A DNA stretch of 64,000 nucleotides from Flavobacteriaceae bacterium PS02338 (GTDB lineage Bacteria > Bacteroidota > Bacteroidia > Sphingobacteriales > Sphingobacteriaceae). Below, piece by piece: positions 18,724-29,151 of the stretch (its first letter is position 1; every line of letters begins with the position of its first letter). Under the pieces are notes generated by a model. That model saw nothing but the letters and a program-made list of their open reading frames with translations, did no database searches and was not told where the DNA came from. The position numbers were made by a program, and so were the translations under genes. The stretch covers positions 744,001 through 808,000 of the forward strand of contig JASCOD010000001.1 of assembly GCA_029959615.1 (NCBI GenBank), read 5' to 3'.

Positions 18724-19863
18724 ATGGAAACCCTGAACCTATCTTACTGGGAGAAAGCTAATTTCTATACTACCGATGTTCTTATTGTAGGTAGTGGAAT
18801 TGTGGGACTAAATGCAGCCATTGCAATTAGAAAGCAACAACCAAATGTTGGTGTAACAGTACTAGATAGGGGATTTTTACCAGCAGGTGCAAGTACAAAA
18901 AACGCTGGTTTCGCTTGTTTCGGGAGTATATCGGAACTGATAGAACAGGAAAAATTTTGTGGTACAGACGGTCTTCATGAACTAATTAATAAACGATGGA
19001 AAGGTTTGCAAAAGTTACGCTCGTTGGTTGGAGACGACAGACTTGACTTGCAAATTAATGGCGGTTTTGAGCTTTTTAAGTCTGATCAATTTGCGTTAAG
19101 TGACGAATGTGTATCAAAAATTAGCCATTTTAATAATCTGGTTCAAGATATTACCACCGAAAACAATGCTTTTGAAATAGCCACTCGGAAAATTAATTCT
19201 TTTGGTTTTAACGGAATAGACTGTCTCATAGAAAATAACCTGGAGGGACAATTAGATCCAGGTAAAATGATTAAAGCGTTGATTGAGATTGCCACTTCAT
19301 TAGGGGTAACTATTCTAAATAATTGTACTGTTAACCACTTTGAGCAAGATCATCAAATCCTAGTTTCTACTTCACAAGGTGATTTCAGAACTAAAAAACT
19401 ATTGTTTTGTACCAATGCTTTTGCTAATCTGCTTATGCCTCAATTAGCATTGAAGCCTGGTCGCGGCCAAGTGTTAATTACCAAACCTATCGAAAACTTG
19501 AAACTAAAAGGCACATTTCATTACGATAAGGGCTATTACTATTTCAGAAATGTTAACAATCGGGTTTTGGTAGGCCGTGGAAGAAATCTAGACTTTTTTA
19601 CTGAAGAAACTCATCAATTTGGTGAAACTCCTTTAGTACAAAACACTTTATTAAGATTACTAAAAGATGTGATTTTACCAGATGTTACTTTTGAAATAGA
19701 TCAGAAATGGAGTGGAATTATGGCTTTTGGTCCATAACTTTCTCCGATAATTGAGGAGGTAAATCAAAGCGTATTTTGTGCCGTTCGTTGCAATGGTATG
19801 GGCATTGCTATTGGTAGCCAAACTGGAGAAGAAGCAGGAAAAATGGTTTTAAGGAGTTTATAA
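18724..19863 (+). pseudogene. FAD-dependent oxidoreductase (DAO family) with an in-frame stop
   Basis: The N-terminal part has a Rossmann FAD motif (VLIVGSGIVGLNAAIAI, about 19-35) and TKNAGFACFGS, typical of D-amino-acid-oxidase-like enzymes. The first reading ends at a TAA at 19735-19737 after 337 residues, directly behind WSGIMAFGP. The same frame then stays open for 41 more codons to 19863 and encodes GMGIAIGSQTGEEAGK, the conserved C-terminal FAD-contact region. The intact protein would be about 379 residues. One base change could create this stop, so it is a young nonsense mutation, a sequencing error or, less likely, a readthrough site. Substrate is unknown. Confidence 0.85.
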
Positions 19864-19904
19864 TTTAGTCTTGTCGTTCCGACGATAGGTAATATAAAAG
19901 AGCC

Positions 19905-20744
19905 TTATTCAAAAACTACCGTCTTATTTCCAACTACAAAAACACGGTCATCAAATACCAATTCTAAAGCTTTGCTCAATACCGATTTTTCAATTTCTCT
20001 ACCTGCGATAGCCATTTGTTTTGCCCCATAGGTATGATTAACGTGAATAGTTTGTTGGTTAATAATTGGTCCTTCATCTAAATCATTAGTAACGAAATGA
20101 GCAGTTGCTCCTATGATTTTTACTCCTCTTTTAAAAGCTTGTTGGTACGGACTGGCACCAATAAAAGCGGGTAAAAATGAATGATGAATATTGATAATTT
20201 GATGCTTGTACTTAGCTACAAAACTTGGAGAAATGATACGCATGAACTTAGCTAGTACAATATAATCTAACTCATATTGATCTAACTGCTGAATGATAGT
20301 ACTTTCAAAATCTTCCTTTGATATATTTTCGTGAGAAATATAATGAAAAGGGACATCCAATTTTTCCGAAAGCTCTTTTAAGTTTTCATAATTTCCTATC
20401 ACACATTTCACCTCTGCTCCTAGTGTTTTAAAGTAATTTCTGATAAGGATATCCGACAGGCAATGAAATTCCTTAGTAACCAGTACTGCAATGCTTTTAT
20501 CAGCTTTTGGTACCACTTCTATCAATGAATTTTGAGGTAATGAGTTTTGTAATTCCAGTTTTAGTTTTTCTGTATTTTGGATACTATTACTACACGATAT
20601 TCTAGCAAAAAAACGCTGTTCTTCTTCATCTACAAACTCACGCATAGCGATAATATTAAGTTGATGGCTTGCTAAAATACGGGTGATATTAGCCACCAAA
20701 CCTACTTCATCTTTACATTGTATTAAAACTAAAAGCTTATTCAT
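19905..20744 (-). CDS. purU: Formyltetrahydrofolate deformylase
   Basis: The 279-residue product has an N-terminal ACT domain (about 1-75, DEVGLVANITRIL) and a formyltransferase-fold domain (about 84-279). Active-site residues Asn185, His187 and Asp223 are placed as in PurU and PurN (NIHHSFLPAF and AHFVTNDLDEGPI). The enzyme hydrolyses 10-formyl-THF to THF and formate, which balances one-carbon units and can feed PurT. Length matches the family. It is a single gene between the broken oxidoreductase and rmuC. Confidence 0.95.
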   Translation of the reverse strand: MNKLLVLIQCKDEVGLVANITRILASHQLNIIAMREFVDEEEQRFFARISCSNSIQNTEKLKLELQNSLPQNSLIEVVPKADKSIAVLVTKEFHCLSDILIRNYFKTLGAEVKCVIGNYENLKELSEKLDVPFHYISHENISKEDFESTIIQQLDQYELDYIVLAKFMRIISPSFVAKYKHQIINIHHSFLPAFIGASPYQQAFKRGVKIIGATAHFVTNDLDEGPIINQQTIHVNHTYGAKQMAIAGREIEKSVLSKALELVFDDRVFVVGNKTVVFE

Positions 20745-20869
20745 GAGCTAAATATAGTATTTAAGTAGAAACCAAATGTAGCCCACACCGTTAATTTCGT
20801 TATTTTGTATTGGTTTTGCCACAGATGCACAAATATTTAGTTACATCTATGACTTAAAATAAATTGAAT

Positions 20870-22147
20870 ATGGAAATTGTTGTCATTGTATTATTGGTAA
20901 TTATAGTGGTTTTTCTAGTGATTCTAATCAGCAGAAAAGCTAACAATCCAAAAGAACAGGAACTATTTTCTGTTGGATTTTTAAAGGATGAAAACCATAA
21001 GTTGCAACAAGAGCTAAGTCATTTAAGAGCAGATTACATCAACGAGAATAATCGTGCGACCAGAGCAGAAGAAAATTTAAAAGCACAACGAGAGATTTCC
21101 CTAAAACAGCAGCAAAATTTAGAAGAGCTCCAACAGAAATTTACTCTAGAATTTGCCAATATCGCCAATAAAATACTGGATGAAAAATCAGCAAAATTTA
21201 CTGCACAGAATCAAACTAATCTAGACCAAATTCTTAACCCGCTAAAAGCAAATATTAAATCATTTGAGGAGAAAGTAGATAAAGTTTATCAAACCGAAGC
21301 AGCAGAGCGTAGTCAGTTAAAAGGAGTTATTTTTCAATTGATGGATCAAAGTAAGCAAATACAAACTGATGCCAATAATTTAACCAAGGCCTTAAAAGGT
21401 GATAATAAAAAGCAAGGCAGTTGGGGCGAAATTATATTGGAAAGAGTATTAGAAACATCTGGATTAGTTAAAGACAGAGAATATAGCATTCAAAAGAGCC
21501 TAAATAGCTCCAATGGAGAACGTTTTCAGCCTGATGTGATCATTAACCTTCCCGATGAGAAAAATTTAATTGTAGACGCTAAAATTTCATTAGTAGCTTA
21601 TGAACGGATGATTAGTGCAGAAGCCGAAGAAGAAAAAGCACTTTATCTTAAACAGCATCTGCTATCCATCAAAAATCACATCGATGGATTATCTGTAAAA
21701 AACTACCAGCATTTATATGCTATTAATTCACCAGATTTTGTGCTTCTATTTATACCTATTGAAGCTTCTTTTAGCGTAACCGTACAGGCAGATACCGAGC
21801 TTTTCAATTATGCATGGAACAAAAAAGTAGTTTTGGTAAGTCCTACTACATTATTAGCAACCCTACGTACCATTGCCAGTATTTGGAAAGTAGATAGACA
21901 GAATAAAAACGTTTTCGAAATAGCTGAAGAGGCAGGTGCACTTTATGATAAGTTCGTAGGCTTTTTAGAAGACATGCAAAAGATTGGAAAGCACATAGAA
22001 CAAACACAAAAAGCACATGATGATGCTTTTAAAAAGTTACAATATGGGAGTGGAAATTTGATAGGTAAAGTAGAGAAGATTAAAAAGTTAGGTGCTAAAA
22101 CTAAAGGCAATAAACAAATTGATAATAAATTTTTGGAAGAAGGGTAA
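20870..22147 (+). CDS. rmuC: DNA recombination protein RmuC
   Basis: The ATG at 20870 is preferred over an in-frame TTG two codons earlier, giving 425 residues. An N-terminal membrane helix (MEIVVIVLLVIIVVFLVILI) is followed by a long coiled coil (about 40-185). The RmuC nuclease-like core holds QGSWGEIILERVLETSGL, FQPDVIINLP and LIVDAKISLVAYE, a PD-(D/E)XK-like arrangement. RmuC limits inversions and recombination at short inverted repeats in E. coli. That is of interest here, since the window holds many such repeats. It is convergent with the glycosyltransferase gene with no spacer. Confidence 0.93.
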   Translation: MEIVVIVLLVIIVVFLVILISRKANNPKEQELFSVGFLKDENHKLQQELSHLRADYINENNRATRAEENLKAQREISLKQQQNLEELQQKFTLEFANIANKILDEKSAKFTAQNQTNLDQILNPLKANIKSFEEKVDKVYQTEAAERSQLKGVIFQLMDQSKQIQTDANNLTKALKGDNKKQGSWGEIILERVLETSGLVKDREYSIQKSLNSSNGERFQPDVIINLPDEKNLIVDAKISLVAYERMISAEAEEEKALYLKQHLLSIKNHIDGLSVKNYQHLYAINSPDFVLLFIPIEASFSVTVQADTELFNYAWNKKVVLVSPTTLLATLRTIASIWKVDRQNKNVFEIAEEAGALYDKFVGFLEDMQKIGKHIEQTQKAHDDAFKKLQYGSGNLIGKVEKIKKLGAKTKGNKQIDNKFLEEG

Positions 22148-23395
22148 CTATAATTTATCAATAAGTTCTATTAGCTTTTCTTCTTGTGCTTGTCTACTTA
22201 ATTCATATAATTCTTCATGTGTTCTAAAAATACACATCGGATTACCTTTGAAATGTTCATCGTATCTAACTTTGAGTATATTCATTATTTCTTCTTCATT
22301 ATTACACACAAATCCGGCATTGTTATTTAAAATACTTTCTCTTAAATCTCCGTGATCATTCACTGGAAGGAGTATAGGTTTTTGAAATGCTAGATATTCG
22401 TACTGTTTAGTGGTGATAATTTCTTTACGATTGCCATAACGCAAATGAAAAAACATTGCTGTACTGTAAAGCTCTGTATAAATTTGCTCCAAAGGCATTT
22501 TAGCACCAATATGAGTATAAGGTTCTAAATTAAAATGTTTAATTACTTCTTTAAGTTTCAAAGATTCTCCTGTACCAATAAATCTTATTTGAAAATATTG
22601 AGGCTGTATAATATATTGGTCTATAAAACGCCTAACTGCTTTAAAAAAAATTGTATTTTCTAACTGATCATTATAAATAGAGCCTAGATAAACAAGTTTA
22701 AATGTATATGGATGCTGTTTTATTAAATTAAAGTTGATTTTTTTAATATCATAACCATTTCTGATAACTTTTATTAAATCTTTATGCTTCTCTGGAAAAA
22801 GCTTACGAATTGATTCTGAAATAGTGATAATTAAATCAGCACATTTAAGGTTTCTTAGTTCGTTTCTTTTTAAGAAAAACCTCCTTAACACAGACATTAT
22901 TCTATTTTCTTCTATCAACTGATAGCCAAAAACACCTGGATCTCTGTAATCTAAAACTAGTTTGCATCCAAATTCTTGTTTTAAAGAATAACCAAGATTA
23001 TGAATAGCTATTGATGGAAAAGAGGCTAAAACAATATCTTCATTAGTGAGCACGATGTTTGTCTTCTTTTTATAATTATCAAACTCTCTACCTAAATCAA
23101 AGATTTCTTTACCAGTAAAAAAGTAGTAACCCATTAATAGAGTTTTTGCCATCCTACGTCTGCCAGTTTCTAACCAATTTTTATAAATATTATGAAAAAA
23201 TCCAGCTGTATAACTGAGTGGTATCTCTATTAAGTTCCCTTTTATTTTAATAGGTCTTTGATCGCGATTTTTATTTCCGTAAATAAAATGTACCTCATAA
23301 TGCTGAGACAAATGTTCAGATATACTTAGCAATCGATTGAAACCCGTTTGGTAAGTTTCCTTACCATGATAAGAAAAGACAAATATTCTCTTCAA
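22148..23395 (-). CDS. Glycosyltransferase, GT4-like
   Basis: The 415-residue protein has the two-Rossmann pattern of GT-B enzymes: an N-terminal FSYHGKETYQTGFNRLL segment and a C-terminal donor-binding half with FKLVYLGSIY, FIGTGESLKLKEV and TKQYEYLAFQKPILLPV. The usual E-x7-E is reduced to the TKQYEYLAF area. No membrane anchor is clear. Neighbouring genes are housekeeping and give no hint to the acceptor. It is separated from thiL by 95 bases and may be a single transcription unit. Confidence 0.75.
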   Translation of the reverse strand: MKRIFVFSYHGKETYQTGFNRLLSISEHLSQHYEVHFIYGNKNRDQRPIKIKGNLIEIPLSYTAGFFHNIYKNWLETGRRRMAKTLLMGYYFFTGKEIFDLGREFDNYKKKTNIVLTNEDIVLASFPSIAIHNLGYSLKQEFGCKLVLDYRDPGVFGYQLIEENRIMSVLRRFFLKRNELRNLKCADLIITISESIRKLFPEKHKDLIKVIRNGYDIKKINFNLIKQHPYTFKLVYLGSIYNDQLENTIFFKAVRRFIDQYIIQPQYFQIRFIGTGESLKLKEVIKHFNLEPYTHIGAKMPLEQIYTELYSTAMFFHLRYGNRKEIITTKQYEYLAFQKPILLPVNDHGDLRESILNNNAGFVCNNEEEIMNILKVRYDEHFKGNPMCIFRTHEELYELSRQAQEEKLIELIDKL

Positions 23396-23490
23396 TATTG
23401 TTAATTTTTCAGTTGCACAATATATAAAATAAGAAATTAAAACTTTTAATAAAATATATGAAAAGCTACTAATAATTGATAAAACAATTA

Positions 23491-24531
23491 CTAGTTTTTA
23501 AAAGCATTCCATCCTTGTGCTTTTAATTCATGAACCATATCAGATTTTGAAATCATTTTCACACCTGAATTTTTATCGGTAATATGACCAATGATACTGA
23601 TATCCACATCGTTTTTAATCTTATCGTAATCAGCTTGTTTGATAGTAAAAAGCAATTCGTAATCTTCACCACCATTTAATGCACAAATAGTTGGATCTAA
23701 TCCCAACTCTCTAGCTGTTTCATAAGTTACTGGATCAATTGGCAATTTATCTTCATAAATGGTACACCCTTTATCGCTCTGCGTAGCTATATGTAAAATT
23801 TCTGAAGCTAAACCATCAGACACATCAATCATTGAGGTTGGTTTGATCTTTAATTGAGCTAATAAATCTACTACATCTCTACGTCCCTCTGGTTTTAACT
23901 GGCGCTCTATGATATAGTCTTTTCCTTCTAAATCTGGCTGAATCTGAGGATTTTCTAGGAAAACTTGCTTCTCTCTTTCTAAAATTTGCAAACCAACATA
24001 AGCACCACCTAAATCACCAGAAACACAAATTAAATCACCTTCCCCCGCACCATTTCTGTACGTTATATCCTCTTTTGCAGCATAGCCAATACTGGTAACA
24101 CTAATTATTAGACCTTGTTTGCTTGACGAAGTATCTCCGCCAATTAAATCGATGTTAAACTTATTGCAGGCCAACTCAATGCCTTTGTAAATTTCTTCGA
24201 TAGCTTCTAACGGAAACTTACTAGAAACACCCAACGAAACCGTTATTTGCGTTGCTACGCCATTCATAGCGTAAATATCGCTCAAATTTACTTGTACGGC
24301 TTTGTAACCTAAATGCATCAAAGGCACATAAGACAAATCGAAGTGTACACCTTCTAACAATAAATCGGTAGAAATTAAGGTTTGTTTATCTCCAAAATTC
24401 AATACTGCAGCATCATCACCAACTCCTTTGATAGAGCTTTCATGCTTAATTTTAAAATTATCTGTTAGATGCTTGATTAAACCAAACTCTCCCAATTCTT
24501 CTAATGAAGTACGTTCCTTATTTTCAAACAT
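23491..24531 (-). CDS. thiL: Thiamine-monophosphate kinase
   Basis: The 346-residue product shows ThiL motifs in order: GDDAAVLNFGDKQTLISTDLL (about 42-62), HLGYKAVQVNLSDIYAMNG, IIGGDTSSS-like LIGGDTSSSKQGL, and MIDVSDGLASEI with ALNGGEDYELLFT near the C-terminus. It phosphorylates thiamine monophosphate to the cofactor thiamine pyrophosphate with ATP. Its ATG overlaps the stop of the S41 peptidase gene as TAATG, so the two are probably translated in a coupled way. Confidence 0.95.
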   Translation of the reverse strand: MFENKERTSLEELGEFGLIKHLTDNFKIKHESSIKGVGDDAAVLNFGDKQTLISTDLLLEGVHFDLSYVPLMHLGYKAVQVNLSDIYAMNGVATQITVSLGVSSKFPLEAIEEIYKGIELACNKFNIDLIGGDTSSSKQGLIISVTSIGYAAKEDITYRNGAGEGDLICVSGDLGGAYVGLQILEREKQVFLENPQIQPDLEGKDYIIERQLKPEGRRDVVDLLAQLKIKPTSMIDVSDGLASEILHIATQSDKGCTIYEDKLPIDPVTYETARELGLDPTICALNGGEDYELLFTIKQADYDKIKNDVDISIIGHITDKNSGVKMISKSDMVHELKAQGWNAFKN

Positions 24532-26084
24532 TATCCTTTTCCTTTAATATCTGTTAAAATCCATTGTAACTCCCTATCGTAGTTACTTATTCTATCTTTT
24601 AAGGTAGATTGTACTTCTACATCTGGAAAAACACCTCTACCATATAAATCTGTTTGATAAACAGGTGCCATTCTGTTTAATCCAAGTCTTAAATCTAATT
24701 TACTATGTTTCAAAGTTACAATTGGCATTCGTCCAGCTGTACATTGATTGGCGCCACCGCCAGTTTCTGTACCTACAAAAGTAGCACGATTAATTCCTTT
24801 TAAATTGGCACTTAATAAAGAAGATGCTGAAAAACTAAATTCATTTATCAACACATAAATCTTACCCTTAAAGTTATTTTTATGAGGTTTTTGAGGCTTA
24901 TAACCTTTCATAAAAGAAAAGAAATGACCTTCTTCATCTTCATAGATTTTACCATTATCGTTAAATGCGGTAAGGTAATATCTTAATTTTTTTAAGCCTG
25001 TCTCATATTTATCTGCACTAAAACCACCATTATTAATTGGCCTTGCCAAATACACAAAATCTTTATCTGTTAGGTATGAAAATAGAGTTAAACTAGCACT
25101 TAAAGTCCCACCTGGATTATTCCTTATATCAATAACTAAGTTCTTACTTTTCGAAAGTGAAATACTATCAAAAGCTTGTTTATAAAATAGTGGAAAATTA
25201 GCGGTAGGCACACTAAAACTTTTAATTTTCATGTACGCTATATCTTTCTCCTTATCTAAGAATTTAAAATCTAACTGATACTCGTTATTAACTTTGTTGC
25301 CTCTGTATTTTAACGTTTCCTTTAATTTTTTACCAGGTACTTTCGCAACAGTTTTAGCTGTATCTAATTTCTTTTTTTCTTCAGTATCCTTCTTTTTATC
25401 ATAAAATGAAACAAAGGTGTTGATAACTGCACTATCCGTTTTAAATTTGATAGCTATACTATCTTGCTCTGAAAAATAAATTTTATAGAGCTGTGCAAAA
25501 TTTCTTTCAATACGTTTATTCCTTGATAATGAATTATATCCATCGTAGCTAAAACCTGTGGAAACAATGTTGAATATCTCTTTTGGAGCTAATCCATTTA
25601 TTTCTATAATTTCGTTACCAGTTTTTATTTGCTTGTTTTTACTCTTATTGTTAATAACTATCAATTTATCGTCAGCAACAGCATAAGTAAACTGATGGAG
25701 TGGATAAATCTTATTTTTTGTGGCTTCTCTTTCTTTTTTATCTTTCTGGATTACCGATGGAAAACGTAATGCAGTATGACCACATCTAATAGCTGCTACC
25801 ACCGGTGAAATTTTTTGATAAAACTGTCTCGTGGTAAGTGGTTCTTGGATAGCATTTTTTAAACTATCGAACTTATAATCAAGGTGTTTTTTAGAAATGT
25901 ACCAATACAAACCAGGGTGTCCATCTTTTAAAATTTGATGAGTTAGATCTATATCTTCCTTTAAGGCCTGTACACTATGCTTTTTCTCCGTAATAGCTAA
26001 GTTATATTCCTTTACAGAAGAACAAGCAGCTAATGAAGCTATACTTATCAACAATAAATTTCTAAAAAAGCTTTGTTTAAACAT
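24531..26084 (-). CDS. S41 family peptidase, lipoprotein
   Basis: A lipobox (ASLAAC, Cys21) anchors this 517-residue protein. A helical region (about 35-105) precedes a PDZ-like part (GNEIIEINGLAPKEIFNIV, 156-174). The S41 core has DIAYMKIKSF (281-290), VIDIRNNPGG (317-326) and VLINEFSFSASSL, where Ser419 is the likely nucleophile, followed by FVGTETGGGANQ. The usual Lys is not at the standard distance, as in tricorn-like S41 members, so the exact catalytic set is uncertain. It is one base from nadA and overlaps thiL, yet has no obvious functional tie to cofactor synthesis. Confidence 0.82.
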   Translation of the reverse strand: MFKQSFFRNLLLISIASLAACSSVKEYNLAITEKKHSVQALKEDIDLTHQILKDGHPGLYWYISKKHLDYKFDSLKNAIQEPLTTRQFYQKISPVVAAIRCGHTALRFPSVIQKDKKEREATKNKIYPLHQFTYAVADDKLIVINNKSKNKQIKTGNEIIEINGLAPKEIFNIVSTGFSYDGYNSLSRNKRIERNFAQLYKIYFSEQDSIAIKFKTDSAVINTFVSFYDKKKDTEEKKKLDTAKTVAKVPGKKLKETLKYRGNKVNNEYQLDFKFLDKEKDIAYMKIKSFSVPTANFPLFYKQAFDSISLSKSKNLVIDIRNNPGGTLSASLTLFSYLTDKDFVYLARPINNGGFSADKYETGLKKLRYYLTAFNDNGKIYEDEEGHFFSFMKGYKPQKPHKNNFKGKIYVLINEFSFSASSLLSANLKGINRATFVGTETGGGANQCTAGRMPIVTLKHSKLDLRLGLNRMAPVYQTDLYGRGVFPDVEVQSTLKDRISNYDRELQWILTDIKGKG

Positions 26085-26085
26085 C

Positions 26086-27078
26086 TTACAAACCTAATTG
26101 AGCCGAAATTTCTAACATTCTTTCAATAGGTTTTCTAGCTTCCTCAATGATATTTGCTGGCACAGTAACTTCTGGCAAGCCATTTTTGATACACAAATAC
26201 AATTTTTCTAAAGTATTACGCTTCATATATGGACAATCATTGCAAGCACAAGCATTGGTAGGAGGGGCCGGAATAAAAGTTTTATCTGGACAAGCCTTTT
26301 GCATTTGATGGATAATTCCACTTTCGGTAGCTACAATGAACTCTTTTGCATCACTATTGATGCTATATTTCAGCAGTCCTGTTGTAGAACCAATGTAATC
26401 TGCCATTTTTAGTACAGATTCTTCACATTCTGGATGCGCAATAAACTTCGCATTTGGGTGACGCTCTTTTAACTTGGTAATCTTCTCTCTTGAGAAAATT
26501 TCATGTACCATACAGGCACCATTCCACAAAACTAAGTCTCTACCTGTCTTTTTCGCTACCCAAGCGCCTAAGTTTTTATCAGGACCGAAGATAATTTTCT
26601 GATCTTTCGGTAAGCTTTCCACAATTTGTACTGCATTTGTTGAGGTACAAACAATGTCGCTTAAGGCTTTTAACTCTGCAGTACAATTCACATAAGTAAT
26701 CACCAAATGATCGGGATATTTTTCCTTAAACTTTTTAAACAAATGTGGTGGACAACTATCAGCCAACGAGCATCCAGCTTTTAAATCGGGCAGTAAAACC
26801 TTCTTTTCTGGCGATAAAATTTTTGCTGTTTCGGCCATAAAATGCACACCAGCAAATACAATCACATCAGCTTCAGTTTTAGCAGCTTCTTGTGACAATC
26901 CTAAACTATCACCTATATAATCTGCAATATCTTGTATATCAGGTTCTTGATAATAGTGCGCTAAAATGATCGCATTCTTTTCCTTTTTTAGTCGCTCTAT
27001 TTCCGCAAATAAATCTAATGTTGGATCTATTTTTTCTTCTACGTAACCTTTTCTATTTAGTTCTTCTAAAATTTCCAT
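26086..27078 (-). CDS. nadA: Quinolinate synthase A
   Basis: The 330-residue product has the NadA pattern [23 protein letters not shown] at about 36-58, and [12 protein letters not shown]. The three Cys ligands of the [4Fe-4S] cluster are in [17 protein letters not shown] and the [10 protein letters not shown] stretch. It condenses iminoaspartate with dihydroxyacetone phosphate to quinolinate, the first ring of NAD de novo synthesis. nadB, which supplies iminoaspartate, is divergent across a 475-base gap. The S41 and thiL genes follow immediately and probably share its transcript. Confidence 0.97.
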   Translation of the reverse strand: MEILEELNRKGYVEEKIDPTLDLFAEIERLKKEKNAIILAHYYQEPDIQDIADYIGDSLGLSQEAAKTEADVIVFAGVHFMAETAKILSPEKKVLLPDLKAGCSLADSCPPHLFKKFKEKYPDHLVITYVNCTAELKALSDIVCTSTNAVQIVESLPKDQKIIFGPDKNLGAWVAKKTGRDLVLWNGACMVHEIFSREKITKLKERHPNAKFIAHPECEESVLKMADYIGSTTGLLKYSINSDAKEFIVATESGIIHQMQKACPDKTFIPAPPTNACACNDCPYMKRNTLEKLYLCIKNGLPEVTVPANIIEEARKPIERMLEISAQLGL

Positions 27079-27553
27079 TACTATGCTTGTTAGCTACAAA
27101 TGCTTTTTAAGTAGTCGCTAATTTTTTTGTAAAGATACAGGCTTTGAACTTTATCAACGCTTCAAACAAAATATAATTTAATTATTTAAATAGATTCTTA
27201 TTCTTTATTAGTGTGTTGAAACTGTTGGAAAGATTATTCCAAAAAATGCTATAAAATGAGTTATCCCATAGTTATCCACATTTTTTGTAATTTTTTATTT
27301 TAAACTTCCATTGATTCTCAATGTTATACTTTTTACTCTATTAAATTATCAATATGAAAATGTGTATTGTTAAGAGTGTTGTTAAAAGTTGATAACCTAG
27401 ATAAAGTTGCTTAAAAAATCTTTAAAAGATTGTGTCAAACTTGGCTTTTTACTTAGCTTTAAACAATCAAAAATAGTTGTTATGATAATTTATACATTCA
27501 ATTCACATGCTTGTTAACGTTATCCACATACTTATTACATATTATTTAAATTA
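27079..27553. other. AT-rich nadA-nadB divergent region with DnaA boxes
   Basis: These 475 bases hold no gene. Promoters for nadA (left) and nadB (right) must lie here. Perfect DnaA boxes TTATCCACA occur at 27272-27280 and 27520-27528. Near-matches are TTATCAACG (27152-27160), TTATCCCAT (27261-27269) and the reverse GGTTATCAA seen as TTGATAACC at about 27389-27397. Two more perfect boxes lie inside nadB, at 28048-28056 (reverse) and 29098-29106. This is a candidate replication-origin region or DnaA-titration cluster. Confidence 0.45.
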
Positions 27554-29140
27554 ATGAAGAAAGTCGATTTTTTAGTCATAGGATCGGGGATAGCTGGATT
27601 AAGTTTTGCACTTAAAGCTGCTAAATATGGTAAGGTTCTGATAGTTACCAAATCTAATGAAGATGAATCCAACACTAAATATGCTCAAGGAGGTGTTGCT
27701 GTAGTTGTTGATAAGTCTGATTCTTTTGAAAAACACATAAAAGATACGTTGATTGCAGGCGATGGTTTATGTGATAAGGATATTGTGGAAATCGTGGTAA
27801 AAGAAGGTCCAGAGCGTATTCAAGAGATCATTGACTATGGAATTAATTTTGATAAAAATCCGGCTGGAGTTTTTGATCTAGCTAAGGAAGGAGGGCATTC
27901 AGAACACAGAGTGCTTCATTATAAGGATGTTACGGGTTATGAAATTGAAAGTGTTTTATTGAAACAAATTCATCAAAACGAAAATATAGAGATCTTAACA
28001 CACTATTTCTGTTTAGAGTTAATTACGCAACATCACTTAGGAAAACATGTGGATAAAAGTAGTAAAGACATCAATTGCTATGGAATTTATGCGTTTAATA
28101 CAGAAATCAACCATGTTGAAAAGATACTAGCTAATGTAACAGTGCTGGCAAGTGGAGGAGCAGGTCATATTTATGCGAATACGACTAATCCAGTTATTGC
28201 CACAGGCGATGGAATGGCCATGGTTTATCGTGCAAAGGGAAAGGTAAGGAATATGGAGTTTATTCAGTTTCATCCCACAGCATTATATCATCCAGGAGAA
28301 TATCCTTCTTTCCTTATTTCGGAAGCAGTTAGGGGATTTGGTGGTGTTTTGAGAAGAAGGACTGGTGAAGAATTTATGTATGAATATGATGAGCGTGGTT
28401 CTCTAGCGCCTCGAGATATTGTAGCTCGTGCGATAGATAATGAGATGAAAAAATCAGGAGATGATTTTGTTTATTTAGATATTACTATGCGTAAGAAAGC
28501 TGATATTTTGACACATTTTCCTAATATTTATGCCAAATGTCTATCTATCGGTATAGATATGACCAAGGATTATATACCAGTAACTCCTGCTTGTCATTAT
28601 ATGTGCGGCGGTATACTTGTTGATGAGTATGGAAAATCATCTATTAATAATTTATATGCTTGCGGAGAAGTTTCATCTACTGGTTTGCATGGCGCTAACC
28701 GTTTAGCTTCCAATTCTTTATTAGAAGCTACCGTATTTGCTCATCGTATTTTCCTATCAGCTGTAGAGAGTTATCAACAGAATGTAATACCTGATGATAT
28801 TCCAGAATGGGATGATAAAGGTGTAATCCAATCTAATGAAGATATTCTAGTTACTCACAATTTAAGGGAAACCCAAAAAATAATGAGTGATTATGTAGGT
28901 ATTGTAAGATCTGATTTTAGATTAGACAGAGCTTTAAGAAGGCTTTATCTTTTGTTTGAAGAAACAGAGGAATTTTACAAAAATAACAAGGTGTCTGTAA
29001 AACTATGTGAATTGCGTAACGTAATTCAAGTAGCATATATGGTAATCAAGTCTGCTAAAGCTAGAAAGGAGAGTAGGGGATTGCACTATACCACAGATTA
29101 TCCACAACATGCTAATGAATTAGTTGATACCATAATTTAA
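27554..29140 (+). CDS. nadB: L-aspartate oxidase
   Basis: The 528-residue product has the N-terminal FAD motif VIGSGIAGLSFALKAA (about 8-23), TKYAQGGVAVV, the active-site block HPTALYHPGE with Arg in the following SEAVRGFGG, and the C-terminal GLHGANRLASNSLLE motif. It oxidises L-aspartate to iminoaspartate for NadA. The divergent pairing with nadA supports the call. A C-terminal helical domain (about 430-528) is present, so the length is complete. Two DnaA-box sequences fall inside the gene. Confidence 0.97.
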   Translation: MKKVDFLVIGSGIAGLSFALKAAKYGKVLIVTKSNEDESNTKYAQGGVAVVVDKSDSFEKHIKDTLIAGDGLCDKDIVEIVVKEGPERIQEIIDYGINFDKNPAGVFDLAKEGGHSEHRVLHYKDVTGYEIESVLLKQIHQNENIEILTHYFCLELITQHHLGKHVDKSSKDINCYGIYAFNTEINHVEKILANVTVLASGGAGHIYANTTNPVIATGDGMAMVYRAKGKVRNMEFIQFHPTALYHPGEYPSFLISEAVRGFGGVLRRRTGEEFMYEYDERGSLAPRDIVARAIDNEMKKSGDDFVYLDITMRKKADILTHFPNIYAKCLSIGIDMTKDYIPVTPACHYMCGGILVDEYGKSSINNLYACGEVSSTGLHGANRLASNSLLEATVFAHRIFLSAVESYQQNVIPDDIPEWDDKGVIQSNEDILVTHNLRETQKIMSDYVGIVRSDFRLDRALRRLYLLFEETEEFYKNNKVSVKLCELRNVIQVAYMVIKSAKARKESRGLHYTTDYPQHANELVDTII

Positions 29141-29151
29141 ATAATAACGTA

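Noticed and set aside
23396..23490. Possible thiamine (TPP) riboswitch near thiL
   Set aside because: The CTGAGA and ACCTGA-type core motifs of a TPP riboswitch are not visible, and thiL is translated from within the nadA transcript.
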